A stretch of 64,000 bases of DNA from Penium margaritaceum (Eukaryota > Streptophyta > Zygnematophyceae > Desmidiales > Peniaceae). Position numbers and translations under genes: made by a program. The notes below the pieces were generated by a model. That model ran no database searches. It was not told where the DNA came from and saw only the letters and a list, made by a program, of their open reading frames with translations. Of the stretch, positions 55,313-64,000 are shown piece after piece. Numbering within the stretch: the first letter of the stretch is position 1; every line of letters begins with the position of its first letter. The stretch spans positions 200,266 through 264,265 of the forward strand of contig SZWC01001563.1 in NCBI GenBank assembly GCA_023375785.1, written 5' to 3'.

Positions 55313-56050
55313 TGTTGGGAAAGGAGCCATTTGGTTCAGTTTCAGGTCCACAGGAGCAAGTTCCAGGAAAGTACCAGATGCCTGCTCCGATTGCCAATCC
55401 GACTTCACCATTGGTAAGATTCTGTGGCAAAATGTCTACGGTCTAAGTTTGAGGCCAATCAAACAGTCGGATCGGGAGATATGAATTTTCGAAGTTTCAC
55501 GGGTCATGAACCGTCGATGTCTTGGTGGGCATGGGTGATGGCTCCATGCCTTAGCCTGAGAAAAGAAAAAGGCAAGAGGTCCAGGGCCAAGACCTGATGG
55601 GAGAAATATCCAAAAAGGTCCTTGGTCTTAGGATTGCCTTGTCAGAGTGTGCTGACTAGGATAAAGATACCTATCCTTACCTTTTAGGTGAGGTGAGATC
55701 CTTGTGTGCTAGCCATGGACACATGGCCATTCTCCATGGGTTTGTGGGTTATGTGACCACTAGGAATGTGCCATGAGAGCATTCTCTAGCTCTCTAGGTC
55801 GTGTGTGAGTGGTCAACCTGATTGCTAGGGTGATTTCCTCCCTTGTGTGAGATTATGGACTCTAGTGTGTGAGCCTTAGCCTCCATGGCTAAGTGGTGTG
55901 GCTTGTGAGAGGGCTGACTTGCCCAAGCTCTAGCTCTATATGTACTCCATCATTTTGAGTGATTGAATAACCATTCTTCAGCACAAGTGATGCCCTTCCA
56001 ATCACACATGCTCGCTGCTCCAAGGCTCCCTCTCTCCTCAAGTTCCATCA
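55313..56050 (+). repeat. A2 3' LTR
   Basis: 738 bp, TGTTGGGAAAGGAGCC...AGTTCCATCA, followed by ATTTT. The end has one change from CCAACA. Confidence 0.93.
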
Positions 56051-56184
56051 ATTTTGGCCTCGTTGGAAAGCTTGTATCTTGAACCATAAGATCCAGTGGT
56101 GGATTGTCAAATTTGGTGAAAGTTTTAGCTCAACCTGTCACTCTGAATGTGACGGCCTGTGCTTGCTGAAAGAGGCAGAACTTG

Positions 56185-56196
56185 GCTCTAATACGA
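56185..56196 (-). other. Primer-binding site of A3 (mutated)
   Basis: The minus strand reads TCGTATTAGAGC, two changes from TGGTATCAGAGC. Together with 56056-56184 it is the start of the A3 leader, continuing at 49668 beyond A2. Confidence 0.8.
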
Positions 56197-56198
56197 AG

Positions 56199-56948
56199 TG
56201 TTTGAACTGGAGGAGAGAGGGAGCCTTGGAGCAGCAAGCATGTAGGACTGGAAGGACACCACTTGTCCTGAAGAATGGTTATTGAATCACTCAAAATGAT
56301 GGAGAACACATAGAGGTAGAGCTTGGGCAAGTCAGCTCTCTCAAAAGTCACACCACTTAGCCATGGAGGCTAAGGCTCACTCACTAGAGTCCATAATCTT
56401 ACACAAGGGAAGAAATCAGCCTAGTAATCAGGCTGAAGACTTGCACACGACCTAGAGAGCTAGAAAATGCTCTCATGGCACACTCCTAGTGGTGACATAA
56501 CCCACAATCACGTAAGGATTCGCCATGTGTCCATGGCTAGCGAACAAGGATCTCACCTCACCTAAAAAGTAAGGACAGGTACCTTTTTCCTAGTTAGCAC
56601 ACTCTGACAAGGCAACCCAAGAATCTAGGACGTTTTTTGATTTTTCTCCCATCAGGTCTTGACCGTGGACATCTTGTTTTCTCTTTTCTCAGGCTAAGGC
56701 ATGAAGGCATCGCCCATGGTCACCCAGGAACCAGCAGTCGATGACCATAGAAAGTTTAAAAAATGATATCCCCAAATACGATTGTTGGATTGGCGTGAAA
56801 CTTGAACCATAGACATTTTGCCACCTAAACTTTTGAATTTTGACATCTTATTGACGCTCAAAGTAGGCATCTGGTAGTTTCTTGGAACTTTCTCCTCTTG
56901 ACCTGATTTCTGTGGACCAAAAGGAGCACGATGGCTCCTTCTCCAACA
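56199..56948 (-). repeat. LTR shared by A3 (as 5' LTR) and A4 (as 3' LTR)
   Basis: A minus-orientation family A LTR (TGTTTGAACTGGAGG...TCTCCAACA on the plus strand). To its left are the A3 primer site and leader. To its right, immediately, are the purine tract complement (ATCTCCCACTTTGC) and the RNase H end of A4. One LTR therefore borders two interiors in the same orientation, the signature of a tandem pair joined by LTR recombination. Confidence 0.85.
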
Positions 56949-58145
56949 ATCTCCCACTTTGCTGCACTTAGAGTGGGTTGAGTCCACATGCCTTCATACA
57001 AAGTTGCTGCTTCTCACGGATTACCGACTTAGTGCAAAATTCAACAACCTGCTTGCTGGTTGGAGTAGCTTGATAGCACCCTCCTGCACCATGTGCATGA
57101 TGAATTGATATGTTATGTCAATGTCCTAGGTGCGTTCATGATGCTTAGGATTCTTGGCGAGTGTGATTGCGCTCTGGTTGTCAATGATGTTGTCCTTTCT
57201 GTTGTGGGTAATTCGGATGTTGATAGTTCCAGTAAGGTAGCAAAAGATCTGCTTAACTGCCTTCTGGTGCTGTGATCCGGGACTAGCCATGTCCTGGCTT
57301 ACAGCTCTCACAGCCTGTGCGAGGTCCGGCCTGGTTTGCGGTCACGCGTGATCTGGATACCAAGGAAGTATAACAATTCCTCGAGATTAGACATCTCAAA
57401 GCGCTATTGCATGGCCTCTTTGAACTCTTGCAATGCAGAGAGTTGGAAAGGAGGAGGATGTCATACATGTAGACGATGATGATGAGCACCTCAAGACCAT
57501 GCTGGCAACGATATACGATGTAGTCACAAACCGCGCTCAAATCCCATGCCGCATCTTATTTCTAGTTCCAAGCACGCCAAGTTTGCTTGAGGCTGTACAA
57601 CGACTTGTACAGCTTGCAAACAAGGTGCTCTTGGCCATCCACGATGAATGCCTCTTGCTATTCCATGTAGATTTCCTCCTCTTAGTCACTGTTCAAGAAT
57701 GAAATCTTGACATCCATGTGGTGAATCTCGTAGTCCTCAACTGCTGCATAAGAAGGGAGCATGCATACACAGGCAAACTTTGCAACATGAGCAAAGGTTT
57801 TCGTGTAGTCGATTCCTCCCTGCTGCGAGTAGCCCTTTGGCGTGACGCCTCGCCTTCTAATTCTTGAGGTTGCCATATGTACCCCTCTTCTTCTTGAGCA
57901 TTTACTTGCACTTGATAACCTTGCGTCTTAGAAGACGCTCTATCAGCTCCCACTTACCGTTATCCAACTGTGACAGTATATCCTGCTGCACAGCTTGCGC
58001 CCAATCTGCGACTCGTAGGACGTCGGGTCATGAGAGTCTGCTGCAACTACAATATTCATCTGGTCTGGTTTTTGGAGCATCAAGAAATGCTCGCGCTCAC
58101 CAGGCTTTAACGCTCCATACGAGGGTACCTTCGAACCTGTCGTGA
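56949..58145 (-). pseudogene. pol: A4: family A RNase H and RT remnant
   Basis: On the minus strand the order is hinge end (near 58110), RT start (about 57990-57690) and palm with YMYD near 57470 in place of YVDD. A deletion then joins the ITRDRK block to TRPDLAQA (near 57340), and RNase H fragments run to 56949. There are many frameshifts. The upstream half of the element is missing: at about 58146 it abuts a B-type LTR fragment. Confidence 0.78.
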
Positions 58146-58183
58146 AGCGTTATCACGCGGCTAACACGGTACTATGCACAATT

Positions 58184-58413
58184 TGTCAACCAGCCTGAGG
58201 GGACGGTCTAGAAAACGAGTTCTCACACAATGGTTCCCACCGACCGCTCTTGCTATTGCAACCAAGAGATGATATCAACCTCACAGCCAAGATTTGACAC
58301 GAAGCAGTTCATATGAATCACTTCCTTGTAATGTGTCCTTAGCACCTGGTCACTTTCGCGCGAGCAAACTCCTTGAGCTTAGACCAACCAATGCTCCTTT
58401 ACTGTCTAGCTCA
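58184..58413 (-). repeat. B-type LTR tail fragment
   Basis: On the minus strand this matches the last ~230 bp of B1 LTRs (TTGGTCTAAGC, AGTGACC, GTGATTC, GATATCATCTC and CTCAGGC blocks), ending GGTTGACA at 58184. It is cut on the right by the A5 LTR. 58146-58183 is unassigned junction. Confidence 0.7.
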
Positions 58414-59144
58414 TGTTGGGAAAGGAGCCATCCGACTCCGTTTCAGGTCCACAGGAGCAAGTTCCTCAGATGCCTGCTTCGATTATCAATCTGACTTTAC
58501 CAATGGAAAGATCAGGTGGCAAAATGTCTTCGGTCCAAGTTTGAGGTCGATCCAACGGTCGGGTTGGAAGATATGAATTTTCAAAGTTTTTGGGGTCATC
58601 GACCGCCGATATCCGGGTGACCATGGGCGATGGCTCCATGCCTTAGCCTGAGAAAAGAAAAAGGCAAGAGGTCGAGGATCAAGACCTGATGGGAGAAATA
58701 TCCAAAAAGGTCCTTGATCTTAGGATTGCCTTATCAGAGTATGCTCACTAGGATAAAGGTACCTTTCCTTACTTTTTAGGTGAGCTGAGATCCTTGTGTG
58801 CTAGCCATGGACACATGGCGATTCTCCATGGGATTGTGGGTTATGTGACCACTAGGAGTGTGCCATAAGAGCATTTTCTAGCTCTCTAGGTTGTGTGTGA
58901 GTGGTCAGCCTGATTGCTAGGCTGGTTTCCTCCCTTATGTGAGATTATGGACTCTAGTTTTTGAGCCTTAGCCTCCATGGCTACGTGGTGTGGCTTGTGA
59001 GAGGACTGACTTGCCCAAGCTCTAGCTCTATATGTACTCCATCATATTGAGTGGTTGAACAACCATTCTTCAGCACAAGTCATGCCCTTCCAATCACACA
59101 TGATCGCTGCTCCAAGGCTCCCTCTCTCCCCCGGATGCAACATT

Positions 59145-59156
59145 TGGTATGAGAGC
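59145..59156 (+). other. Primer-binding site of A5 (one change)
   Basis: TGGTATGAGAGC, one base different from the family site, 2 bases after the LTR. Confidence 0.85.
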
Positions 59157-59789
59157 CAAGTTCTGCCACTTTCAGCCAGCACAGGACGTCATTTTGAAAG
59201 TGACGGGTTGGTTTGAAGCCTTCACCAAATTTGACAATCAACTACTGGATATTCAAGTTCAAAGAACAAGCTTTCAAACGAGCAGAAGATCACATATATC
59301 TAGCAGTTGGATTGAGAGTAATGCTCAAAACAAGGTCGACTAGGGCTACACTCTTCTCTATGAGTAGGACTGTCGCCTTGTGATGACCATAACTCTCTTG
59401 TCTCTTTGTGAATATTAAAAAGTGCCACATGAAAATTGTATTATTTTTTCCAAACTTTCCATTGGTGGAAAAATATTTGCATTCCATAGATTTATTTGGG
59501 AAAAACGTCATTTACAAGCTAGCTGGTCTGAGTTGGAGTAGGAGCATAAGCATACCCTGTTTTCAAGAGGGCATATCTTTTGAACTCCCCGGTTAATGAC
59601 CCTGTTTCATGGATCGATCTGAAAGGTTTTGAGCTGAATTTTCTAGTGGTGGGCTCTGTTGTTCAAAATTCCGAATCTGTTGACATCTAAAGTCCATTTT
59701 CTGTCAGACACATTTCTGGCAGATTCAGTTGCAGAATCAGGGGTAGGACCACCATCCAAGGGCAGCGCTGAGAATCACCAAGGCTTAAA

Positions 59790-60719
59790 ATGGTAGTAGG
59801 TGGCGTTATGACAGCAGCCCTACCTTTGGAGAGGCTGGAGGGACGCGCCAACTTCACGTTTTGGAAGATCCGTACCTGCCTCCTTTTGGAGGAAAAAGGC
59901 GTGTGGAAGGTGGTGAGCGGCGACAAGCCGGCTCTAGTTCCACCGGTAAAAGGCATCACTGCAGCGCAGGTGGTAGCGGAGAAGACGTCACAAAAGGATG
60001 CAGCTGATGCGGGTTCTTCTGCAGCTATACCAGCGGCGTATAAGGAGTGGAAGAAGAAGGACAGGCAGGCCTACAGGTTGCTTGTGAACACCATCTTCAA
60101 CCCTCATCTTCAATACTTGAGTGACAAGGCTACTGCAAAGGAGGGATGGGACATGTTGTATAAGAAGTATGAGAGCAAGGATCTTGCATTCTTCATGCTT
60201 TTGGAGGAAAAGATAATGGCGCTGAAAATGCAGGGTGGTGAAGGGATGGAGGCATACCTGGACAAGGCAAAGGAGCTGACGAAGCAGCTGAGAGCGGCCG
60301 GCAATCCTGTGGAAGAGACACACTTCATCTTCCTCTTGCTTAGGAGACTCCCAACCAGTTACGACACGGTGCGAGAGATGCTGGAGTGCCAGCCAACTCT
60401 TGACCTCGACTTCATCTGCACACACGTGGTGCAGGTGGAACTGCGTCACAATGTAGCAAAGCGCAATGGCGGTGGCAGTAGTGAAGCAGTTTTTGTGGCC
60501 ACGAGCTCACACAACCATCAGCAGCAGCCGCAGACTGGGCAGCAAAGAGGCAGAAAGAAAGGCAAATGCTACTACTGCCGGAAACAGGGACACTATAAAA
60601 AGGAGTGTTTCAAGCTCAAGAGGGACTATAGGGAGCAGCAGCAGAAAGAATCATCGCAGCAGCAGCAAGAAAAGCAACAGCAGCAGCAGCAGCAGTCACA
60701 GCAGCGTCAGCAACAGTAG
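59790..60719 (+). CDS. gag: A5 gag, open for 309 codons
   Basis: This is the longest uninterrupted gag in the window. It starts MVVGGVMTAALPLERLEGRA at the conserved family position. It has the capsid pattern FTFWKIRTCLLLEEKGVWKV, the helical UBN2-like part (YLDKAKELTKQLRAAGNP), an intact CCHC knuckle (CYYCRKQGHYKKEC near 60565) and a polyglutamine tract broken by Glu/Lys. The stop, TAG at 60717, replaces a Gln codon inside that tract, so in the original polyprotein the frame continued into pol. It could still yield a free Gag, but A9 interrupts the element 66 bp later. Confidence 0.82.
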   Translation: MVVGGVMTAALPLERLEGRANFTFWKIRTCLLLEEKGVWKVVSGDKPALVPPVKGITAAQVVAEKTSQKDAADAGSSAAIPAAYKEWKKKDRQAYRLLVNTIFNPHLQYLSDKATAKEGWDMLYKKYESKDLAFFMLLEEKIMALKMQGGEGMEAYLDKAKELTKQLRAAGNPVEETHFIFLLLRRLPTSYDTVREMLECQPTLDLDFICTHVVQVELRHNVAKRNGGGSSEAVFVATSSHNHQQQPQTGQQRGRKKGKCYYCRKQGHYKKECFKLKRDYREQQQKESSQQQQEKQQQQQQQSQQRQQQ

Positions 60720-60785
60720 CAGCAGCAGGAAAACCAGGCTGGTGTGCGACACTTTGACAACATGAATGTGGCCAAGGAGGTGCAC

Positions 60786-61523
60786 TGTTGGGAAAGGAGC
60801 CATTAGGCTCAGTTTCACGTCCACAGGAGCAAGTTCCAGGAAAGTACCAGATGCCTGCTCGGATCGGCAATCCAACTTCACCATTTGAAAGATCAGGTGG
60901 CAAAATGTCTACGATCCAAGTTTGAGACCGATCCAACAGTCGGATTGGGAGATATGAATTTTCAAAGTTTCGGGGATCATGGACCGTCGATGTCTGGATG
61001 GGCATGGGTGATGGCTCCATGCCTTAGCGTGAGAAAAGAAAAAGGCAAGAGGTCCAGGGTCAAGACCTGATGGGAGAACTATCCAAAAAGGTCCTTGGTC
61101 TTAGGATTGCCTTGTCAGAGTGTGCTGACTAGGATAAAGGTACCTCTCCTTACTTTTTAGGTGAGGTGAGATCCTTGTGTGCTAGCCATGGACACATGGC
61201 CATTCTCCATGGGTTTGTGGGTTATGTGACCACTAGGAGTGTGCCATGAGAGCATTCTCTTGCTCTCAAGGTCGTGTGTGAGTGGTCAGCCTGATTGCTA
61301 GGCTGATTTCCTCCCTTGTGTGAGATTATGGACTCTAGTGTGTGAGCCTTAGCCTCCATGGCTAAGTGGTGTGGCTTGTGAGAGGGCTGACTTGCCCAAG
61401 CTCTAGCTCTATATGTACTCCATCATTTTGAGTGATTGAACAACCATTCTTCAGCACAAGTGATGCCCTTCCAATCACACATGCTCGCTGCTCCAAGGCT
61501 CCCTCTCTCCTCAAGTTCCAACA
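60786..61523 (+). repeat. A9 5' LTR
   Basis: 738 bp, TGTTGGGAAAGGAGCC...AGTTCCAACA; TATA-like TATATGTA near 61410. Confidence 0.93.
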
Positions 61524-61525
61524 TT

Positions 61526-61537
61526 TGGTATCAGAGC
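61526..61537 (+). other. Primer-binding site of A9
   Basis: TGGTATCAGAGC, exact, 2 bases after the LTR. The leader runs to 62170. Confidence 0.92.
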
Positions 61538-62170
61538 CAAGTTCTGCCACTTCCAGCCAGCACAGGCCGTCACTTTGAGAGTGATGGGTTAGGGTGAAAC
61601 CTTCACCAGATTTGACGATCAACCACAGGATCTTCAAGTTCAAGAGACAAGCTTTCCAACGAGCCCAAGATCGCGAAGATCCAACGGTCGGATTGAGAGT
61701 TATGCTCAAAACGAGGTCGGCCAGGGCTACACTCTTCTCTATGAGTAAGACTGTCGCCTTGTGATGACCATAACTCTCTCATTTCTTTGTCAAATTTAAA
61801 ACGTGGCACATGCGAATTGTAGTATTTTTCCTAAGCTTTCCATTGGTGCAAAAATATTTGCATTCCATCGATTCGTTTGGGAGAAACGCCGTTTACAAAC
61901 TGGCTGGTCTGAGTTGGAGTAGGAGCAGAAGCATACCCTGTTTTCAAGAGGGCATATCTTTCAAACTCCCCTGTTGATGACCCTGTTTTATGGGTCGATC
62001 TGAAAGGTTTTGAGCTGAATTTTCTAGTGGTGGGCTCAGTTTTTCAAAATTCCCAGTTTGCTGGCATCTACAGTCCATTTTCTCTCAGACAGATTTCTGG
62101 CAGAAGCAGCAGCAGAAGCAGGGGTAGCGCCGCCATCCAAGGGCAGCGCTGAGCATCACCAAGGCTCAAA

Positions 62171-63008
62171 ATGGCAGCAGCTGGTGTTGTGACAGCAGCC
62201 CAGCCTTTGGAGAGGCTGGAGGGACGCGCCAACTTCACGTTTTGGAAGATCCGTACCCGCCTCCTTTTGGAGGAGAGGGGCTTGTGGGAGGTGGTGAGCG
62301 GCGACGAGCCGGCTCCAGTTCCGCAGGCAAAAGGCATCACCGCAACGCAGGTGGTGGCGAGGAAGACACCGCAAAAGGGTGCAGCTGATGCGGGTTCTTC
62401 TACAGCTGTACCAGCGACGTACGAGGAGTGGAAGAAGAAGGACAGGCAGGCCTACAGGTTGCTTGTTAACACCATCTCCAACCCGCATCTTCAGTACGTG
62501 AGTGACAAGGCTACTGCAAAGGAGGGGTGGGACACGTTGTGCAAGAAGTATGAGAGCAAGGATCCTGCATTCCTCATGCTTTTGGAGGAAAAGATGATGG
62601 CGTTGAAAATGCAGGGTGGTGAAGGGATGGAGGCGTATCTGGACAGGGCAAAGGAGCTGGCGAAGCAGCTGAGAGCGGCCGGCAATCCTGTGGAAGAGAC
62701 ACGCTTCATCCTCCTCTTGCTGAGGGGACTCCCAACCAGCTACGACACGGTACGAGAGACGCTAGAGTGCCAGCCAACTCTCGACCTCGACTTCATCTGC
62801 ACACACCTGGTGCAGGTGGAATTGCGTCGCAATGCAGCAAAGCGCAATGGCGGCAGCAGCAGTGAAGCAGCTTTCATGGCCATGGGCTCACGCAACCAGC
62901 AGCAGCAGCAGTCCGGGCAGCAGAGAGGCAAGAAGAAGGGCAAGTGCCACTATTCCCAGAAAGAGGGGCACTACAAGAAAGAGTGCTTCAAGTTCAAGAG
63001 GGACCAGA

Positions 63009-63039
<31 letters not shown>

Positions 63040-63064
63040 AAAGCAGCAATCTCCACAGGAATAG
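62171..63064 (+). pseudogene. gag: A9 gag
   Basis: MAAAGVVTAAQPLERLEG start; capsid region complete and open. The knuckle reads CHYSQKEGHYKKEC near 62945, with Ser for the second Cys. Polyglutamine tract at about 63015-63060, then TAG at 63062, where the sister copies have a Gln codon. Apart from that stop, the frame would continue into pol. Confidence 0.88.
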
Positions 63065-64000
63065 CAGCAGCAGTCACAGCAACGCCAGCAGCAGCAGCAG
63101 CAGCAGAACCAGACTAGCGTGCGCCATTTTGGCAACATGAACGTCGCCAAGGAGGTGCGCGACCGCCTCTTCATGGCGAAGTCTGACATGTCGTAGAAGG
63201 AAAAGGCGGATCTGACGTGGTACAAGGACTCGGGTGTACCAAGAGTCTGACGCACCACAAGGAGTGGTTCACACAGCTGCTCTCCATTCCTCCTCGGCCG
63301 ATTGCTTTAGGTGATGATCGGGAGGTGTATGCTGAGGGGATTAGGATTGTGGAGATGTGGTTGGAGACCCCGCGTGGCATTNTCAAGCAAAGCAGATGGT
63401 GCGTGACCTGCCTACCATCTCTAACTTTGAGCAGCAGTTATGCATCGGATGTTTGGAGGGGAAGCAACACCGCGAGGCGTTCTCTGGAGCAGGGGAGCGT
63501 GCAAAAGAGGTGTTGGAGCTGGTCCACACGGACTTGTGCGGACCGATGCAGACCCAGAGCTTTGGAGGCTCTAGGTATTTTCTCACCTTCATTGATGATT
63601 TCAGCCGTTACACTGCTGTGTACTTCCTTTCCTCCAAGGACCAGTGCTTTGACAGGTTCAAGGAGTTCAAGGCCATGGTGGAGAACCAATCTGGCAAGAA
63701 GATCAAGGCGTTGCGCAGCGACCGCGGTGGAGAGTACCTGAGCAAGGAATTCCAAGACTACCTCCCAGCAGCTGGCATCAAGGCGCAGCGTACCGCGCCA
63801 TACTCGCCGCAGCAGAACGGTGTAGCAGAACGCGCCAATCGTACCATTGTGGAGTTGGCGCGCTCCATGCTCCACGCGGCCTGGCTGACCTACGACTTCT
63901 GGGCTGAAGCCGTGAGCACTGCGGTCTACATCAAGAACCGCAGTCCAACCAAGGCCCTGGAGCAGATGACGCCGTACGAGGCGTGGTTTGGCAAGAAGCC
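63065..64000 (+). pseudogene. pol: A9 pol, partial: protease and integrase
   Basis: Rest of the polyglutamine tract, then VRHFGNMNVAKEVRDRLFM, a TAG at 63194 (Gln site) and a lost base near 63234 inside the DSG region. The N at 63382 joins protease directly to the integrase zinc region. The integrase core follows with HTDLCGPM, FLTFIDDFSRYTAVYFLSS and SDRGGEYLSKEF, so D, D and E are all present. Reading continues to the window end (GKKPS-type block). Confidence 0.87.

Larger units (their letters stand above)
49674..56050 (+). mobile_element. Copia-type retrotransposon A2, full length, nested in A3
   Basis: The best preserved element: LTRs of exactly 738 bp each (49674-50411, 55313-56050), exact primer site, a 647-bp leader, one Gag-Pol frame, purine tract, and a perfect target duplication ATTTT (49669-49673, 56051-56055). 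It is inserted, in opposite orientation, in the leader of A3. Only three stops and one single-base deletion interrupt Gag-Pol. Confidence 0.95.
42924..56948 (-). mobile_element. Copia-type retrotransposon A3, hosting F, a partial LTR and A2
   Basis: A minus-strand family A element with 3' LTR 42924-43659 and 5' LTR 56199-56948. Its interior (43660-56198) is interrupted by solo LTR F (44136-44896), a partial A LTR (46260-46849) and complete A2 (49674-56050). Removing these leaves ordinary family A order. No target duplication is seen: the right LTR continues directly into the 3' end of A4, so A3 and A4 share it. A3 is clearly older than A2. Confidence 0.85.
58414..60785 (+). mobile_element. 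Copia-type retrotransposon A5, left part
   Basis: 5' LTR 58414-59142 (TGTTGGGAAAGGAGCC...GATGCAACA, 729 bp), mutated primer site, leader to 59789, gag, and the first residues of the protease region (VRHFDNMNVAKEV). At 60785 the A9 LTR starts, so the rest of A5 should lie beyond the right edge of the window. It is inserted in the B-type LTR fragment. Confidence 0.88.
60786..64000 (+). mobile_element. Copia-type retrotransposon A9, left part, nested in A5
   Basis: 5' LTR, exact primer site, leader, gag and pol up to integrase, cut by the window end. The left flank is TGCAC (60781-60785); the right flank is outside. Close to A1 in sequence. The N at 63382 replaces about 298 bp of protease/integrase that A1 retains. 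Confidence 0.92.

Noticed and set aside
10569-63196. Reading TAG as glutamine (as in some ulvophyte algae) to explain the many TAG codons at Gln sites
   Set aside because: Stops also fall at Trp, Leu and Tyr sites (10782, 17848, 51605, 54290), frameshifts occur as well, and sister copies use CAG or CAA at the same positions. Decay of silenced repeats explains all of this.
1-64000. A novel defence, toxin or metabolic gene cluster
   Set aside because: All recognisable coding sequence belongs to copia retrotransposons. No operon-like arrangement or non-transposon enzyme is seen.

Overview
This window looks like repeat-dominated nuclear DNA of a plant or streptophyte alga. It holds no host gene, rRNA or intact tRNA gene that I can support. 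Almost all of it is Ty1/copia-type LTR retrotransposon sequence in nested layers, on both strands, mostly broken by stops, frameshifts and deletions. The plant assignment rests on three things: copia gene order (Gag, protease, integrase, reverse transcriptase, RNase H), primer-binding sites matching initiator tRNA-Met, and dense copia nesting. I cannot name the species.

Two groups of copia elements are present. Family A has ~738-bp LTRs (TGTTGG...CCAACA), a classical primer site TGGTATCAGAGC matching the 3' end of initiator tRNA-Met, a ~650-bp leader, and one continuous Gag-Pol frame with a long polyglutamine tract after the zinc knuckle. Its copies are A1 (7168-13718), A7 (35796-42176, minus), A3 (42924-56948, minus), A2 (49674-56050), A5 (58414-60785, continuing past A9), A9 (60786 to the window end), fragments A4, A6 and A8, and solo or partial LTRs. 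The second group (elements B, C, D, E and solo LTR F) has LTRs ending in ...ACA. In B, C, D and E the LTR is followed by a primer site that matches the anticodon arm of initiator tRNA-Met, the half-tRNA arrangement known from Drosophila copia. The LTRs of B, E and F also carry tRNA-like A-box/B-box modules in the sense direction.

Layout: 1-5262 is element C, lacking integrase. 5263-6275, 19112-19980 and 29231-31385 are pieces of an older unidentified substrate (X). B1 (6276-19111, target duplication CTTTG) sits in X and contains A1 in its leader. D (19981-29230) also sits in X and contains the minus-strand deletion derivative E (21465-25610, target duplication GAAAG). 31386-32242 is a B-like integrase plus LTR remnant (B2). 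From 32243 on there is a chain of family A elements: A8 (interrupted by a solo LTR with GCTAC), then an LTR shared with A6, A7 inserted in A6 (GGACT), A3 (interrupted by solo LTR F with TGTAT, a partial LTR, and A2 with ATTTT), then A4 sharing an LTR with A3. A B-like LTR tail, A5 and A9 follow.

No element is fully intact. A2 is closest: one Gag-Pol frame with three stops, one frameshift and one changed integrase aspartate. Four single-N joins (7942, 9520, 13414, 63382) all fall inside A1 or A9 and look like unsized assembly gaps. The most unusual signal is the combination, in one retrotransposon group, of half-tRNA priming and Pol III-like tRNA modules inside the LTR.
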